Part shown: positions 36,339 through 47,090 of the stretch, one piece after another | Layout of the letters: the number at the start of each line of letters is the position of its first letter | Position numbering within the stretch: the stretch's first letter is position 1 | Source: Spirochaetia bacterium | GTDB lineage: Bacteria; Spirochaetota; Leptospiria; Leptospirales; Leptonemataceae | Direction: 5' to 3' | Assembly (NCBI GenBank): GCA_009885105.1 | Contig: VFLI01000025.1 | Coordinates: 1-64,000 of the forward strand | Length of the DNA: 64,000 nucleotides | Translations under genes and position numbers: made by a program | The notes under the pieces: model-generated | Told to the model about the DNA's origin: nothing | The model's input: only the letters and a program-made list of their open reading frames with translations | Databases searched by the model: none

Positions 36339-37793
36339 TTACTGAATTGTACCGGTTTGCACGATTACCTTGATGCTGCGGCTGTCAGCGGCCCTGTCAA
36401 AAGCTTCTTGAATGCGGGGAAGATCGTATCGATCCGTGATCATGTATTTCTGAATTGCCTGAGCGATTTGCGGACTCTGCTCCAGAATTGCCAGTGCGCG
36501 CCGAAAATCGCCGCAGCGGGAAGTGTGCACGGCGATTCCCCTTTCCGTCACTGAGCGGTAAAGAAGAGAGTCATCCGCGCTTCCGGGCGCCAGCAAAACA
36601 GCTCCCCGGGCTCTCAAAATGGAATATTCCTCCGGGGGTGTCGGTCGTATTACCTGGTCGGCTTCCGCAAGCGTCGATACAATGGCAAGATCGAACCGCG
36701 GGAAGGGCGATCCTTCGAGAATATTCTCGCCTGCCTGCATCTGGCGTTTGGCCTCGACAGCATCCTGTTTGTGGAAAAGCCGTCCGCCGGTATCGCCCAG
36801 GTCCTGGAGCACGGAGTACTTTATGGAAGGAGAAATGTACACGTTTGGATTTCTCCGTTTTTTCTCCTCCACAGGCCAGGTGAAATCCAGGCTGCTTTCC
36901 GTCAGCGGAAGAAGAGCGATTTCCTCCACAACCATGTCCGTCAGATGCTTCATTCCGAGAACTGTCTGTCCGTTTGTCGATTTGAGATGCACGATTCTGC
37001 GGCTCATGTTCAAGGCATCGGCAAATCCTTCCGGAGTGGAAGTGGTGTCAAAAACGATGTCAAAATTTTCGCGCAGAGTTTCCGCGGGCTGCTTCCGGAG
37101 GTCGATGAGGTTGTCTGCGCCCAGTTCTCTGCTGAGATTTAAAAGATGTTCGTGCCGGGCGATGGCCGTAATTTCAAAACTCAGACCTTCTCGTTTTCTG
37201 TACCCGGCCAGCGCCGCCACAATCAAAGCGCCCAGACGGCGCGGACCCAGCACGGCGACTCGGTCAGAACTGACGGGATGCGAAGCTTCCACGGCCTGCA
37301 GAGCCGCGGCAAACGGTTCCGTCATTACGGCCGTTTCCAGCGGAATGGACACCGGTATTTCCTGAATTGCATGCACCGGAGCTAAAAAAACGGGAGAGAA
37401 TCCTCCGGGGAGACGATCGATGCCCAGTGTCACGCGGTGAGGACACTGCGTGTTCATTCCACCCTTGCAGTACGGACAGTCGTTTTCGATCCCGCGCGCC
37501 TCATGCGATGCGTTGATTTCCACGACAACTTTTTTTCCCTGATACAGACCCACCACTTCATGACCCGTGATATCCGGCAGAGGATAGGGCAGAAATTTTC
37601 TGGCGAGATCCGTGGAACAGACTCCGCATAGAAGTGATTCCACGGGAGTGAATCCCGGACCCAGGCTGCCGGTCAGAGCGTTGTTGCGTTTGATTTCCCA
37701 GCCCGAATTTTCATCCCCGGAGAATTCATAATCCGTCAGGATAAAGGAGCCGTCTTTCTGATACTCGGGTGTTTGAAAACGTATTTGAGTCAT
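36339..37793 (-). CDS. Zinc-binding medium-chain dehydrogenase with extra C-terminal domain
   Basis: The first 340 residues follow the MDR alcohol-dehydrogenase plan: [20 protein letters not shown], structural-zinc cysteines in [15 protein letters not shown], and a Rossmann region [18 protein letters not shown] in which the glycine motif is changed to GPRRLG. At 484 residues it is about 130 longer than the family. The extra C-terminal part (about 350-484) contains a second small alpha/beta unit ([18 protein letters not shown]) and the NADH-family C-terminal helix. Substrate unknown; the changed glycine loop may alter cofactor choice. Confidence 0.8.
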   Translation of the reverse strand: MTQIRFQTPEYQKDGSFILTDYEFSGDENSGWEIKRNNALTGSLGPGFTPVESLLCGVCSTDLARKFLPYPLPDITGHEVVGLYQGKKVVVEINASHEARGIENDCPYCKGGMNTQCPHRVTLGIDRLPGGFSPVFLAPVHAIQEIPVSIPLETAVMTEPFAAALQAVEASHPVSSDRVAVLGPRRLGALIVAALAGYRKREGLSFEITAIARHEHLLNLSRELGADNLIDLRKQPAETLRENFDIVFDTTSTPEGFADALNMSRRIVHLKSTNGQTVLGMKHLTDMVVEEIALLPLTESSLDFTWPVEEKKRRNPNVYISPSIKYSVLQDLGDTGGRLFHKQDAVEAKRQMQAGENILEGSPFPRFDLAIVSTLAEADQVIRPTPPEEYSILRARGAVLLAPGSADDSLLYRSVTERGIAVHTSRCGDFRRALAILEQSPQIAQAIQKYMITDRYDLPRIQEAFDRAADSRSIKVIVQTGTIQ

Positions 37794-37803
37794 AAACCGG
37801 TGA

Positions 37804-38085
37804 TTATTTTTTTTCCGGTTCGATGACTTTTATTTTAGTCTTGGATTTCCAGGGGCGGAACGGAGCCAGCGCCTGCATGCGCGCCTCTGGCACATAAAAA
37901 AGTCGCTCCCCGTATTTTACCAGGACGCCTTTGTAATGTGCGTATTTTGTTTCGTGATCGATAAGGCCCAGCTCATCCACATCACCCCAGTTCTCAGCAG
38001 TCTTGAGAATGGGAACATGCCGCAGGTGCAGTTCTTTTATTGTATTTTCTTTAACGCTGTCTTTTAAGACTCTTTCCCATTCCAT
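37804..38085 (-). CDS. Small protein of unknown function
   Basis: This 93-residue soluble protein matches no family I know. It has an acidic first half (MEWERVLKDSVKEN) and a basic C-terminus (KSKTKIKVIEPEKK), with YAHYKGVLVKYGERLFYVP in the middle suggesting a small beta-sheet. It lies 10 bases upstream of the MDR gene and 94 bases after gcvPB on the same strand, so it may be carried on either transcript. Confidence 0.6.
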   Translation of the reverse strand: MEWERVLKDSVKENTIKELHLRHVPILKTAENWGDVDELGLIDHETKYAHYKGVLVKYGERLFYVPEARMQALAPFRPWKSKTKIKVIEPEKK

Positions 38086-38179
38086 GTTGTTGGCTTCTGC
38101 TTAAAAAAGATCCGGGGATATCAGAACCGGCTTTAAGAACCTGTCCTGCACATCTCACTTGAGCCGGAACCCCATATGT

Positions 38180-39664
38180 CTAAAGATCGGTCTTTTTTGT
38201 AAAGTAATTTAGTGTCGGCTGTCGAGCGGCCCCGGTTTCATCAATTCTGCCCACAAAAGCTCTCCGGGGCGACTCTTTCATCGAGTTGTCCTGCTTTTCC
38301 ATCCTCTCTGCAATCTGGATCATTACCTGGCAGAAATGGTCCAGTGTTTCCGGACTTTCGGATTCTGTCGGTTCAATCATCATAGCCCCGTGGACGTTCA
38401 GAGGGAAGAACACAGTCGGCGGATGGTAGCCGTAGTCGATCAGTGTCTTTGCCAGATTCAGGGTATCCAGTCCCGTTTTCTTCTGCATGGCATCGGAGAA
38501 GACTGCTTCATGCATCGTATTGAGTCCGGAGGCGATTTGAAAGTGTTTTTCCAGCTGCTTTCGTATGATATTGGCATTGAGCACGGCGCTTTCCGCTACT
38601 TTATGAATTTCATTTCCGTACGAGTAGATGTATGTCAGGGCCCTCAGCGACACTCCTGAATGTCCCGGTCCGGCTTTCACACGACCTATGCTGGCTTCCG
38701 GAAAACTCCACCCGTAGCTGCCGTCTTCGCGGCGAACCGGCAGCGGTCCAGGAAGAAAACTTGTTAATTTGTCAGAAACAACAACGGCGGCGCCTCCCGG
38801 GCCTCCTCCGCCGTGAGGGGTGCTGAAAGTTTTGTGCAGATTTAAATGGCTGATGTCGACTCCCATTTTGCCCAGAGACACTTTTCCCACAATCGCATTG
38901 TAATTCGCGCCGTCCATGTACAGGAGCGATCCGTTATCGTGAAGAATGTGCGCGATTTCAGATATATTTTTTTCAAAAACACCCAGCGTATTGGGATTCG
39001 TGATCATCAGCGCTGCGACATCCGGGCCGAGATTCTGACGAAGAACTTCCATGTCGAGAAGACCGTCTTCTGTGGACTTCAATTCTTTTATCTGAAGGCC
39101 CGCCAGCGTGCAGGTGGCGGGATTAGTGCCGTGCGCGCTGTCCGGCACAAGTACGATATTGCGCGTTTCCCCGCGGGTTTTAAAATACCTTCTCACCATG
39201 AACAGACCGGTCAGTTCTCCGTGGGCGCCCGCGGCAGGCTGCAGAGTGATTCCCGGCATATCGGTCAGGGCTTTCAGGCATTCCGAAAGTTCGTAATATA
39301 TTTTAATAAAATTTTGAGCGTAAATTTCCGGCAGATCGGGATGCTTCTCTGTGAACTGAGGCAGCGCCGCAATTTCTTCATTGATTCGTGGATTGTATTT
39401 CATCGTGCAGGAACCCAGAGGGTACAGATTCAAATCAATGGCGTAATTCCAGGTCGAGAGCCGGGTAAAATGTCTGACGATGTCTATTTCACTCACTTCA
39501 GGCAGATGCAGGTCGTCGCCGCGAAGATATGCGGGATCAATTTCTAGCGGAAGCTCCAGGTCATCCTGGGGAAGACTGAAACCGTCGCGGCCGTCGCGGG
39601 ATTTTTCAAAAATCAGCGGCTCTTCGTAAATCTGTCCGTCGCGTGTTAGCGATAAGTCGTTCAT
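38180..39664 (-). CDS. gcvPB: Glycine dehydrogenase (decarboxylating) subunit 2
   Basis: This PLP subunit of the two-part P-protein has the cofactor lysine in HLNLHKTFSTPHGGGGPG. ADSAHGTNPAT-type sequence (VPDSAHGTNPATCTLAG) and the N-terminal LYPLGSCTMKYNP are also diagnostic. At 494 residues it is full length. Its ATG overlaps the gcvPA stop by four bases, as expected for subunits made in equal amounts. With GcvH and GcvT it decarboxylates glycine and gives methylene-tetrahydrofolate. Confidence 0.97.
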   Translation of the reverse strand: MNDLSLTRDGQIYEEPLIFEKSRDGRDGFSLPQDDLELPLEIDPAYLRGDDLHLPEVSEIDIVRHFTRLSTWNYAIDLNLYPLGSCTMKYNPRINEEIAALPQFTEKHPDLPEIYAQNFIKIYYELSECLKALTDMPGITLQPAAGAHGELTGLFMVRRYFKTRGETRNIVLVPDSAHGTNPATCTLAGLQIKELKSTEDGLLDMEVLRQNLGPDVAALMITNPNTLGVFEKNISEIAHILHDNGSLLYMDGANYNAIVGKVSLGKMGVDISHLNLHKTFSTPHGGGGPGGAAVVVSDKLTSFLPGPLPVRREDGSYGWSFPEASIGRVKAGPGHSGVSLRALTYIYSYGNEIHKVAESAVLNANIIRKQLEKHFQIASGLNTMHEAVFSDAMQKKTGLDTLNLAKTLIDYGYHPPTVFFPLNVHGAMMIEPTESESPETLDHFCQVMIQIAERMEKQDNSMKESPRRAFVGRIDETGAARQPTLNYFTKKTDL

Positions 39665-41004
39665 TTTTCATCTCCCGCTTTTTTGCATGCTTCGATGATC
39701 GACACCGCCCATTTCTCAATCAGGGACGGTGATCTGGTTTCGTCAAAAGCGGCCAGCAGTCTCCGCTCACCGATAATATTTCCCGGCGCGATCCTGGCAT
39801 GTTTGACGCAGTAATCAAAAACATTTTTAGCAGGAACAGGAGTCTCTATAACAAATTCGTTGAACATCGGCTCATCTTTGAAGGGAATCTTAACCGCCGG
39901 AGACTGCACAAGGAGTTTTTTTGCATATGCGGCAAATCTGGCCGATCGTTCCGCCGCCCTGCGAATCCCCTGTTTACCCATTACGCTCAGGTAGATCGTG
40001 CACCGCAGAGCCATGAGCCCCTGATTGGTGCAGATATTTGACGTGGCTTTCTCGCGGCGGATATGCTGTTCCCTGGTGGCCAGAGTCACGACAAAACTCC
40101 GCCGTCCCGATGTGTCCTTAGCTTCACCCACCAGACGGCCCGGCATATTCCGCACGTTCTTCATGGAGGATCCCAGAAATCCGAGCCAGGGGCCGCCGTA
40201 ACTGAGCGGAATCCCGAAACTCTGCGCTTCGCCGCAGACAATATCCGCGCCCAGCGATCCGGGCGACTTGATGAGTCCCATTGACATTGCTTCTGTTATA
40301 ACGGCAACAATCAGGACATCTGCCATTTCCGGCATTGATCTGATGCTTTTGATATCTTCAATGATACCGTAGTAATTCGGCGACTGTACAATTACGGCCG
40401 CCGGTTTTGATTTCGCAAGCATCTGACGGAGATAAGCCGCATCCATGCGTCCGTTTTCGCCCGAGCGGATTGTTTCGTACGAAAATACTTCGCTGACAGA
40501 ATAAGTGTGCAGTGTATGCAGATATTCCGGATGAATCAGATCGGACACGAATAGACCGCTGCGGCCCGTGATGCGAATCGCCATAAAGGCAGCTTCCAGC
40601 ATGGAGGTGGAGCCGTCGTACACAGAGGCGTTGGAAACTTCCACGCCCATTAGATCGGCCATCATGGATTGGAATTCATACATTGCCTGAAGAGTCCCCT
40701 GACTGATTTCCGGCTGGTAAGGTGTGTACGCCGTCAGAAACTCTCCGCGCGAAGTGAGGGGATTGATGATCGACGGTATGTAGTGATGATGACCGTTCCC
40801 GCCAAGAAAGGAATGCTGCACCTGATCGAAATCCACGCGAAAGTACCGGCGAATTTCAATTTCCGACATGGGCGGTGTGAGCCTGGCGGACGTTTCCATC
40901 CGGACCGATTCAGGCACGGATCGAAAAAGATCGTCGATATCCGCGCCCCCGGCTTCTTTTATTTTCTGATTTTTTTCTTCATCTGAAACAGGAATGTATT
41001 TCAA
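39661..41004 (-). CDS. gcvPA: Glycine dehydrogenase (decarboxylating) subunit 1
   Basis: This 447-residue subunit has the GcvPA signatures FLGGNGHHHYIPSIINPL near the start, YTPYQPEISQGTLQAMYEFQ, and SFGIPLSYGGPWLGFLG. It pairs with the adjacent gcvPB product to form an active P-protein. It begins 26 bases after gcvH on the same strand. Confidence 0.97.
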   Translation of the reverse strand: MKYIPVSDEEKNQKIKEAGGADIDDLFRSVPESVRMETSARLTPPMSEIEIRRYFRVDFDQVQHSFLGGNGHHHYIPSIINPLTSRGEFLTAYTPYQPEISQGTLQAMYEFQSMMADLMGVEVSNASVYDGSTSMLEAAFMAIRITGRSGLFVSDLIHPEYLHTLHTYSVSEVFSYETIRSGENGRMDAAYLRQMLAKSKPAAVIVQSPNYYGIIEDIKSIRSMPEMADVLIVAVITEAMSMGLIKSPGSLGADIVCGEAQSFGIPLSYGGPWLGFLGSSMKNVRNMPGRLVGEAKDTSGRRSFVVTLATREQHIRREKATSNICTNQGLMALRCTIYLSVMGKQGIRRAAERSARFAAYAKKLLVQSPAVKIPFKDEPMFNEFVIETPVPAKNVFDYCVKHARIAPGNIIGERRLLAAFDETRSPSLIEKWAVSIIEACKKAGDEK

Positions 41005-41030
41005 AGTCTGCCTCGCGGTCTAATGGTATG

Positions 41031-41423
41031 TCAATGCTGTTCCAGTGTTGCGATGTAGGCAGTGTAAGCAGCCGCATCCATTAGGGAATTCAGTTCTTCT
41101 TTGCCGTAATCGCGGAATTTTACAAGCCAGATGCCCTGCGCATTTTTATTGATGCTTTCGGGCGCGTTGTTCACATCTTTATTGACACTGTCCACCGTGC
41201 CGTTTACAGGCGAGTAAAGATCCTCTGCCGCTTTGACAGATTCGATGGTTCCAAACGCATCGCCTGCCTTCACGGCGCTTCCAGGCGGTTTTAAATCAAC
41301 ATAGACAATATCTCCGAGAGCTTTCTGGGCAAAGTCTGTTATGCCGGTCAGTAGAAGACCGCTCTCTTCCCTGGCCCATTCATGCTGTTTAGTGTAAAAA
41401 TAACCGGTTGGCACAGAAGTCAT
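41031..41423 (-). CDS. gcvH: Glycine cleavage system H protein
   Basis: This 130-residue lipoyl carrier has the modified lysine in TIESVKAAEDLYSPVNG and the N-terminal TKQHEWAREE pattern. It shuttles the aminomethyl group between the P, T and L proteins. The L protein (lpd) and lipoate genes are not in this window. A repeat-filled gap of about 300 bases and a lipoprotein gene separate it from gcvT. Confidence 0.97.
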   Translation of the reverse strand: MTSVPTGYFYTKQHEWAREESGLLLTGITDFAQKALGDIVYVDLKPPGSAVKAGDAFGTIESVKAAEDLYSPVNGTVDSVNKDVNNAPESINKNAQGIWLVKFRDYGKEELNSLMDAAAYTAYIATLEQH

Positions 41424-41577
41424 TGGAATTGCTCCTTTTTGAACCTATCTTCAATCTGTGGCGGCTGATGGATCGGCCGATTCTCCAGAAAAAAAAGAAT
41501 ATGCCTATCTGTAAATCAATGTTCGCCTGGGGGTAGACTGTTACCTTGATAAATAGGATAAAAGATTGAAGAAAAAG

Positions 41578-41705
41578 GAGATCGGGGGATTGGGAGACAG
41601 GTGATGAGTTATGAGAAAACTAAATTAGTGAGATTGATAATTTGTGAAATGTTAAAAATAATGCATCCCCCCATCCCTGAAATCTCTTAATCTCCCAAAC
41701 TCACA
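41578..41705. repeat. Purine-rich/pyrimidine-rich intergenic inverted repeat
   Basis: A G/A-rich stretch (GAGATCGGGGGATTGGGAGAC) is mirrored about 90 bases later by CCCCCCATCCCTGAAATCTC and AATCTCCCAAACTC. The stretch between is A/T-rich. It lies in the 303-base gap between gcvH and the lipoprotein gene, which holds no gene. It belongs to a different sequence type from the ACCGCAGAGACGC repeats. Confidence 0.55.
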
Positions 41706-41726
41706 CAGGTATTGCCGCTCATTCTG

Positions 41727-42356
41727 CTAAAACCTCAGGCATGGGCCCAGAAAATCATAAAAATACGAATGTTCACCGTATTCCACCGTATGCAGTTCCG
41801 GAGGGCGTGCTGCGTAGTGCCATTCTACAGACCACGGACATGATTCGTCTATACACTGTCCGAATCGAACTATGCCGCGCTGATCGTCTTCTTGCATTCG
41901 TTCGAAGGGCCGGTCGAATAGTTTGATCGTGACGCCTTTCGCAGACCATTCGACTTCAGGATTTTCACTGCCCAGAATGTAACCCGATTTTCGCGATCCA
42001 AGAGCGACAAAGAAAGTTACATCCGTTGTCCATTGTGCGAAAAAACGGGATTCCCAGTTTATTGTGAAAATTGAGTAAGCATTTGAAAATGTGCGGCATT
42101 TAAGGCCGGCGATTTCTGAGGGTAAAATCGGATTCTTGAGTCCGTAGCCGGGCGATGCAATCTGTGGAATTGTACTGCAGTCGTGCACTGCGCCAAAATT
42201 GAAAGTGAGCTCTGTTGAGGGATATCGGCGTTCACCGTCGGTAAATCGACGAACCTGCACCATTTGAGGGGTAGATGCGCAATACAATTGGAAAACCAGG
42301 CAAAATGCTCCCAGAGCTGTTCTGCGCCAGTGAAAGTAAGAAAACCCGGTTCCCAT
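41727..42356 (-). CDS. Probable lipoprotein of unknown function
   Basis: The 209-residue protein has a basic N-terminus, a hydrophobic stretch and a lipobox-like FQLYCAS at about residue 26, so it is likely exported and lipid-anchored. The rest is beta-rich with several cysteines and the aromatic stretch WSVEWHYAARPPE. No family is recognised. It sits inside the glycine-cleavage cluster between gcvT and gcvH on the same strand, 56 bases after gcvT, though no metabolic link is evident. Confidence 0.68.
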   Translation of the reverse strand: MGTGFSYFHWRRTALGAFCLVFQLYCASTPQMVQVRRFTDGERRYPSTELTFNFGAVHDCSTIPQIASPGYGLKNPILPSEIAGLKCRTFSNAYSIFTINWESRFFAQWTTDVTFFVALGSRKSGYILGSENPEVEWSAKGVTIKLFDRPFERMQEDDQRGIVRFGQCIDESCPWSVEWHYAARPPELHTVEYGEHSYFYDFLGPCLRF

Positions 42357-42412
42357 GAATGGAAAGTTCTGTCCGGTTGAGAAGAAAATGCCCTGTTATT
42401 AAAAAAGGCAGG

Positions 42413-43510
42413 TTATTTCTTGCCGGCAGCCCCCTTTACAAAGGCGCCTTTATGTATGGCAGCGGCTATCTTCGATGATCGAATTTCGATCCCTATTTCC
42501 TCCCCTGCGAAACCTGACGGCAGATAGACCGTGCCGATGCCTTTTTTCAATTTTGGCGAATGCCCGCCGCTCAACACCCGCGAGGGTTCGGAAGAACCGG
42601 AATAATGCACCGGGTAATTCTCTCTGGGAACCCCGGGTAAGGATAAGATAAAGCCCGTTACGCGTCCCGGAGGCCCGTTCTTCTTCTGTTCCTGAATTTT
42701 CTCATATCCGAGATAGGGAATTTTCTTCTCTTTCACTATCCATCCGATTGCGCTTTCAACCGGAGTCCATTCTTCATTGAGTTCGTGTCCGTAAAGCGGA
42801 TACCGAACTTCCAGGCGAAGAAGGTCCCGGGCGCCCAGACCGGCCGGAAGAAGACCGCTTCTTCCATATTTCGCCAGCAGATCCTTCCATAAAGAAATTC
42901 CCGGTTCGATATCTGAATAGATTTCAAATCCATCTTCCCCTGTGTAGCCGGTCCGGCTTATGCGATAATTGACTCCGCGATGATTGATGTCTTTAAAACG
43001 ATAGTAAGCGATTCCATCCAGTTTTTTTCCAAGCCAGCCCTCGAGAAAATTTTCCGCCAGCGGGCCCTGAATTGCAATCTGATGCCATTGGGCGCTTTCA
43101 TTTATTATGTCAACTCCGCTCTCGCTGTATCTTCTGAAATGGTTTTCAACTTTTTCATAATTGGAAGCATTCGACACGATGAAGTATTCGCGGCTGTTTA
43201 TTCTGTAAACGGTGATGTCGTCCACCAATCCGCCCTGTTCATTAACAACTGCATTGTACTGCACCTGGCCGTCCTGAATTTCAGAGATTGCATTGCATGT
43301 TAGTTTCTCCAGGAAGGAAAGCGCGTTATCTCCGCGAACAACGATTTCTCCCATGTGCGAAACATCAAAAAGCCCCGCTTTTTCGCGTACGGAAGAGTGC
43401 TCTTCCAGTATTGAAGAATACTGCACGGGCATTTCCCATCCTGCGAATGGAACCATTCTCCCGCCGCTTTCTCTATGAGTTTGATTCAGAGGCGTTTTTT
43501 TCAGCTCCAT
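42413..43510 (-). CDS. gcvT: Glycine cleavage system T protein (aminomethyltransferase)
   Basis: At 365 residues it is full length. It has PLNQTHRESGGRMVPFAGWE at the start, FDVSHMGEIVVRG, the folate-binding SRTGYTGEDGFEIY, the catalytic-Asp region GARDLLRLEVRYPLYGHE, and the C-terminal barrel with VYLPSGFAGEE. It releases ammonia and moves the methylene group to tetrahydrofolate. It is first gene of the gcv set. No glycine riboswitch is seen in the 267 bases upstream. Confidence 0.97.
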   Translation of the reverse strand: MELKKTPLNQTHRESGGRMVPFAGWEMPVQYSSILEEHSSVREKAGLFDVSHMGEIVVRGDNALSFLEKLTCNAISEIQDGQVQYNAVVNEQGGLVDDITVYRINSREYFIVSNASNYEKVENHFRRYSESGVDIINESAQWHQIAIQGPLAENFLEGWLGKKLDGIAYYRFKDINHRGVNYRISRTGYTGEDGFEIYSDIEPGISLWKDLLAKYGRSGLLPAGLGARDLLRLEVRYPLYGHELNEEWTPVESAIGWIVKEKKIPYLGYEKIQEQKKNGPPGRVTGFILSLPGVPRENYPVHYSGSSEPSRVLSGGHSPKLKKGIGTVYLPSGFAGEEIGIEIRSSKIAAAIHKGAFVKGAAGKK

Positions 43511-43777
43511 AGGTCATGATTTTGATGTGAACATATTACGAAAATATATTTTTAGCAGATTGCTTCAACTTCGCCTGGTTTTCCGCATTATTTTTGTGCA
43601 TAAGATTTGAATTTTTTTTTCAAAGGAGTCAATGAAATTTTTTTCTAAAATTGAATCGACATATGATTTTTTTTTGACTGCAGAATCGTTGTGTGGTATT
43701 TCGCCAGAACCGTTATGTGCGTTTGCACATCGTGGAATTGCAATACTTGATAAAGGCATGATATCTTATCCACACCT
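43511..43777. other. A/T-rich divergent intergenic region with spaced T-tracts
   Basis: This gap upstream of gcvT has runs of seven to nine T near 43612-43620, 43638-43644 and 43667-43675, spaced about 25 and 30 bases, a pattern that bends DNA. It probably holds the gcv promoter and the promoter for the small zinc-ribbon gene on the other strand. No clear -35/-10 pair, riboswitch or operator could be fixed. A 64-codon leftward frame inside it looks non-coding. Confidence 0.5.
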
Positions 43778-43882
43778 GTGGAAGAATGTTATGTAGTATA
43801 TATGAAACCATCATTTGATTTTTCAGACACAACCCTGGTGATGCTGCCATCTGCCTTTATTAGTGAAGGAAGTACACTGTTC

Positions 43883-44068
43883 ATGGAGGAAAAGAAAATA
43901 AGTGCGAATGTAAAAAGATGTAAAAATTGCGGTTCGAGTGTGGATAAACTGTATCAGCATGATACATGCAAGAATTGTCTTGTCCAGTCTTTCAAAACAG
44001 TTGTAAAAATGATCGATAATTATCGAAATGTCAGCGCCGGGAAAGCTGTTTCAAATAATCAGCAGTAA
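43883..44068 (+). CDS. Small zinc-ribbon protein
   Basis: A zinc-ribbon-like pair of cysteine knuckles, CKNCGSS and CKNC 15 residues later, is the only recognisable feature. About 35 basic and polar residues follow. ATG 43883 lies ten bases after a GGAAG site and gives a 61-residue protein; the frame opens farther up at GTG 43778 (96 residues), but that part looks unconserved. Such proteins are often regulators or RNA/ribosome-linked factors. Function unknown. Confidence 0.55.
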   Translation: MEEKKISANVKRCKNCGSSVDKLYQHDTCKNCLVQSFKTVVKMIDNYRNVSAGKAVSNNQQ

Positions 44069-44310
44069 AAGCACGGCATAAAATAGTATAGCAGCTTCAT
44101 TATATTTCTTTATTAAACTTACAATTTTTCTGAAAGAACGCTCTGGCTGGCTGATTGGATTAAAAAAGGTGATGACACCTGTATCGGCCTAAAAAATGAT
44201 TTCTCATGAGAATGGTGGTGGCTGCTGAAAAGCGGTGATCCAGCAGGCGGCAGGGCGACGCTGCGGACCGGTATGGCCGGGTTGTGTCGTCGTTATAATG
44301 AGGAAACGGA

Positions 44311-44802
44311 ATGACTGAACAGAGTATCAACCCTATTGCCAGAAGAGCTTTGCATGAACTTTACTACGCATTGCTAGCCACGGGTATCACTGTGGCCTTT
44401 TCTGTTGGATTCTATATCTTTATACCGAAATTTGCTGAAAGTCTGCGAAATCAGAACGCGGATTTGATCCATCCCAGAGAATTTAAGGTTCTGCAGGGCG
44501 GCGGTGAAATCATCTACAAACCGGCCTCGAATATTACAAACAGAGCCGAGGAATTGGTGCGGTTGAAGAGAGATCTGGAAATCCTGTCAGTACGGTTTAG
44601 AAAAGGACATTTTGACATGGTTTCCCTGCCAGGGATGAGGGAATCCAGACAGGTTGTTCAATTGAAGCCATTTGTTGAGCAAATGCGTTATACTATAGTA
44701 GAAAGCCAGGAATCGGTTTCGTTGAAAATTGAAACTGTCAATCCGGCCGCCGTGCAGGCCGTTCATGAATACTTGAAATATCTGGAGCTGCACTGGAAAT
44801 GA
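44311..44802 (+). CDS. Single-pass membrane protein of unknown function
   Basis: This 163-residue protein has one hydrophobic helix (about 17-40, YYALLATGITVAFSVGFYIF) after a short cytoplasmic N-terminus, and a polar C-terminal domain of about 120 residues outside. The ATG follows a GAGGAAA-like site. Two short helical segments (NRAEELVRLKRDLEIL, AVQAVHEYLKYLEL) stand out. It converges on groL and shares the terminator at 44829. No family recognised. Confidence 0.65.
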   Translation: MTEQSINPIARRALHELYYALLATGITVAFSVGFYIFIPKFAESLRNQNADLIHPREFKVLQGGGEIIYKPASNITNRAEELVRLKRDLEILSVRFRKGHFDMVSLPGMRESRQVVQLKPFVEQMRYTIVESQESVSLKIETVNPAAVQAVHEYLKYLELHWK

Positions 44803-44828
44803 TCTTACCTCTCTTGGTATAAAAAAAA

Positions 44829-44845
44829 GGCGCACATTGTGCGCC
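44829..44845. terminator. Bidirectional intrinsic terminator
   Basis: A perfect 7-bp stem (GGCGCAC/GTGCGCC) with loop ATT is flanked by eight A on the left and six T on the right, so it works in both directions. It sits between the convergent membrane-protein gene (ends 44802) and groL (ends 44871). Confidence 0.93.
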
Positions 44846-44870
44846 TTTTTTGCGGTCTTTACAGTCCGGA

Positions 44871-46523
<1,653 letters not shown>

Positions 46524-46534
46524 TTATTCTCCTC

Positions 46535-46819
46535 TCAACTGATGATTGCCAGAATATCGCTTTCGCGAACGATCAGATATTCCTTGCCATCTTTTTTGAT
46601 TTCCGTTCCGGAATATTTTCCGTACAGGATTTTATCTCCAACTTTGACTTCCGGCGCGATGTGCTTTCCGTCTTCCGTTCTTCCAGGACCGACCGCTTCC
46701 ACGGTTCCTTCCTGAGGTTTTTCTTTTGCCGTGTCCGGTATATAAATCGATCCTACTTTTTCTTCTGTAGATTCGAGAGGTTTTACCAGAACCCGGTCTC
46801 CCAATGGTTTTATTGCCAT
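46535..46819 (-). CDS. groS: Co-chaperonin GroES (10 kDa)
   Basis: At 94 residues it is full length: [13 protein letters not shown] at the start, the mobile-loop region [20 protein letters not shown], and the C-terminal half with [15 protein letters not shown]. It is first in the groSL operon; a GGAGGAAA site precedes its ATG. Confidence 0.98.
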   Translation of the reverse strand: MAIKPLGDRVLVKPLESTEEKVGSIYIPDTAKEKPQEGTVEAVGPGRTEDGKHIAPEVKVGDKILYGKYSGTEIKKDGKEYLIVRESDILAIIS

Positions 46820-46868
46820 TTTCCGTTTCCTCCAATATTAAATTGAGTACATGACCTGATTGGTCAAA

Positions 46869-46895
46869 TTAGCACTCCCTTGGTCGAACTGCTAA
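46869..46895 (-). promoter_or_regulatory. CIRCE element (HrcA operator), degenerate in one arm
   Basis: The left arm TTAGCACTC is perfect; after nine bases the right arm is AACTGCTAA, two mismatches from the consensus GAGTGCTAA. It lies 50 bases upstream of groS, where HrcA represses heat-shock genes in many bacteria. hrcA itself is not in the window. The mismatches may weaken repression. Confidence 0.85.
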
Positions 46896-47000
46896 TTCTA
46901 ATGTCAGGAAAATAGAAAAAGCGCAGAAGTCAATAGAATTTAGAAAAAAATTGGCAATGTCGGTGGCGGTCTGCTAGATTGGTTGCGAAATATTGTTATT

Positions 47001-47090
47001 AAAAGGAAGAGAAAAGAAAGCCACGAAAAGCACAAAAATCACGAAAAAGATGATTCCTGTTTCGTGACCTTTCGTGGCAAGTCTTCTTTT
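47001..47090. repeat. Inverted repeat with GCCACGAAA arms
   Basis: The left part AAAAGGAAGAGAAAAGAAAG is followed by CCACGAAAAG and mirrored by CTTTCGTGGC and GTCTTCTTTT near 47090. It fills the gap between the groSL control region and the exported-protein gene, running right up to that gene's stop codon. It has no coding potential. Confidence 0.7.

Noticed and set aside
43565-43759. 64-codon leftward frame upstream of gcvT
   Set aside because: Built from T-tracts (poly-Lys/Phe type), no ribosome site, no family resemblance.
43511-43777. Glycine riboswitch before gcvT
   Set aside because: The paired GGAGAG-type aptamer elements are not visible.
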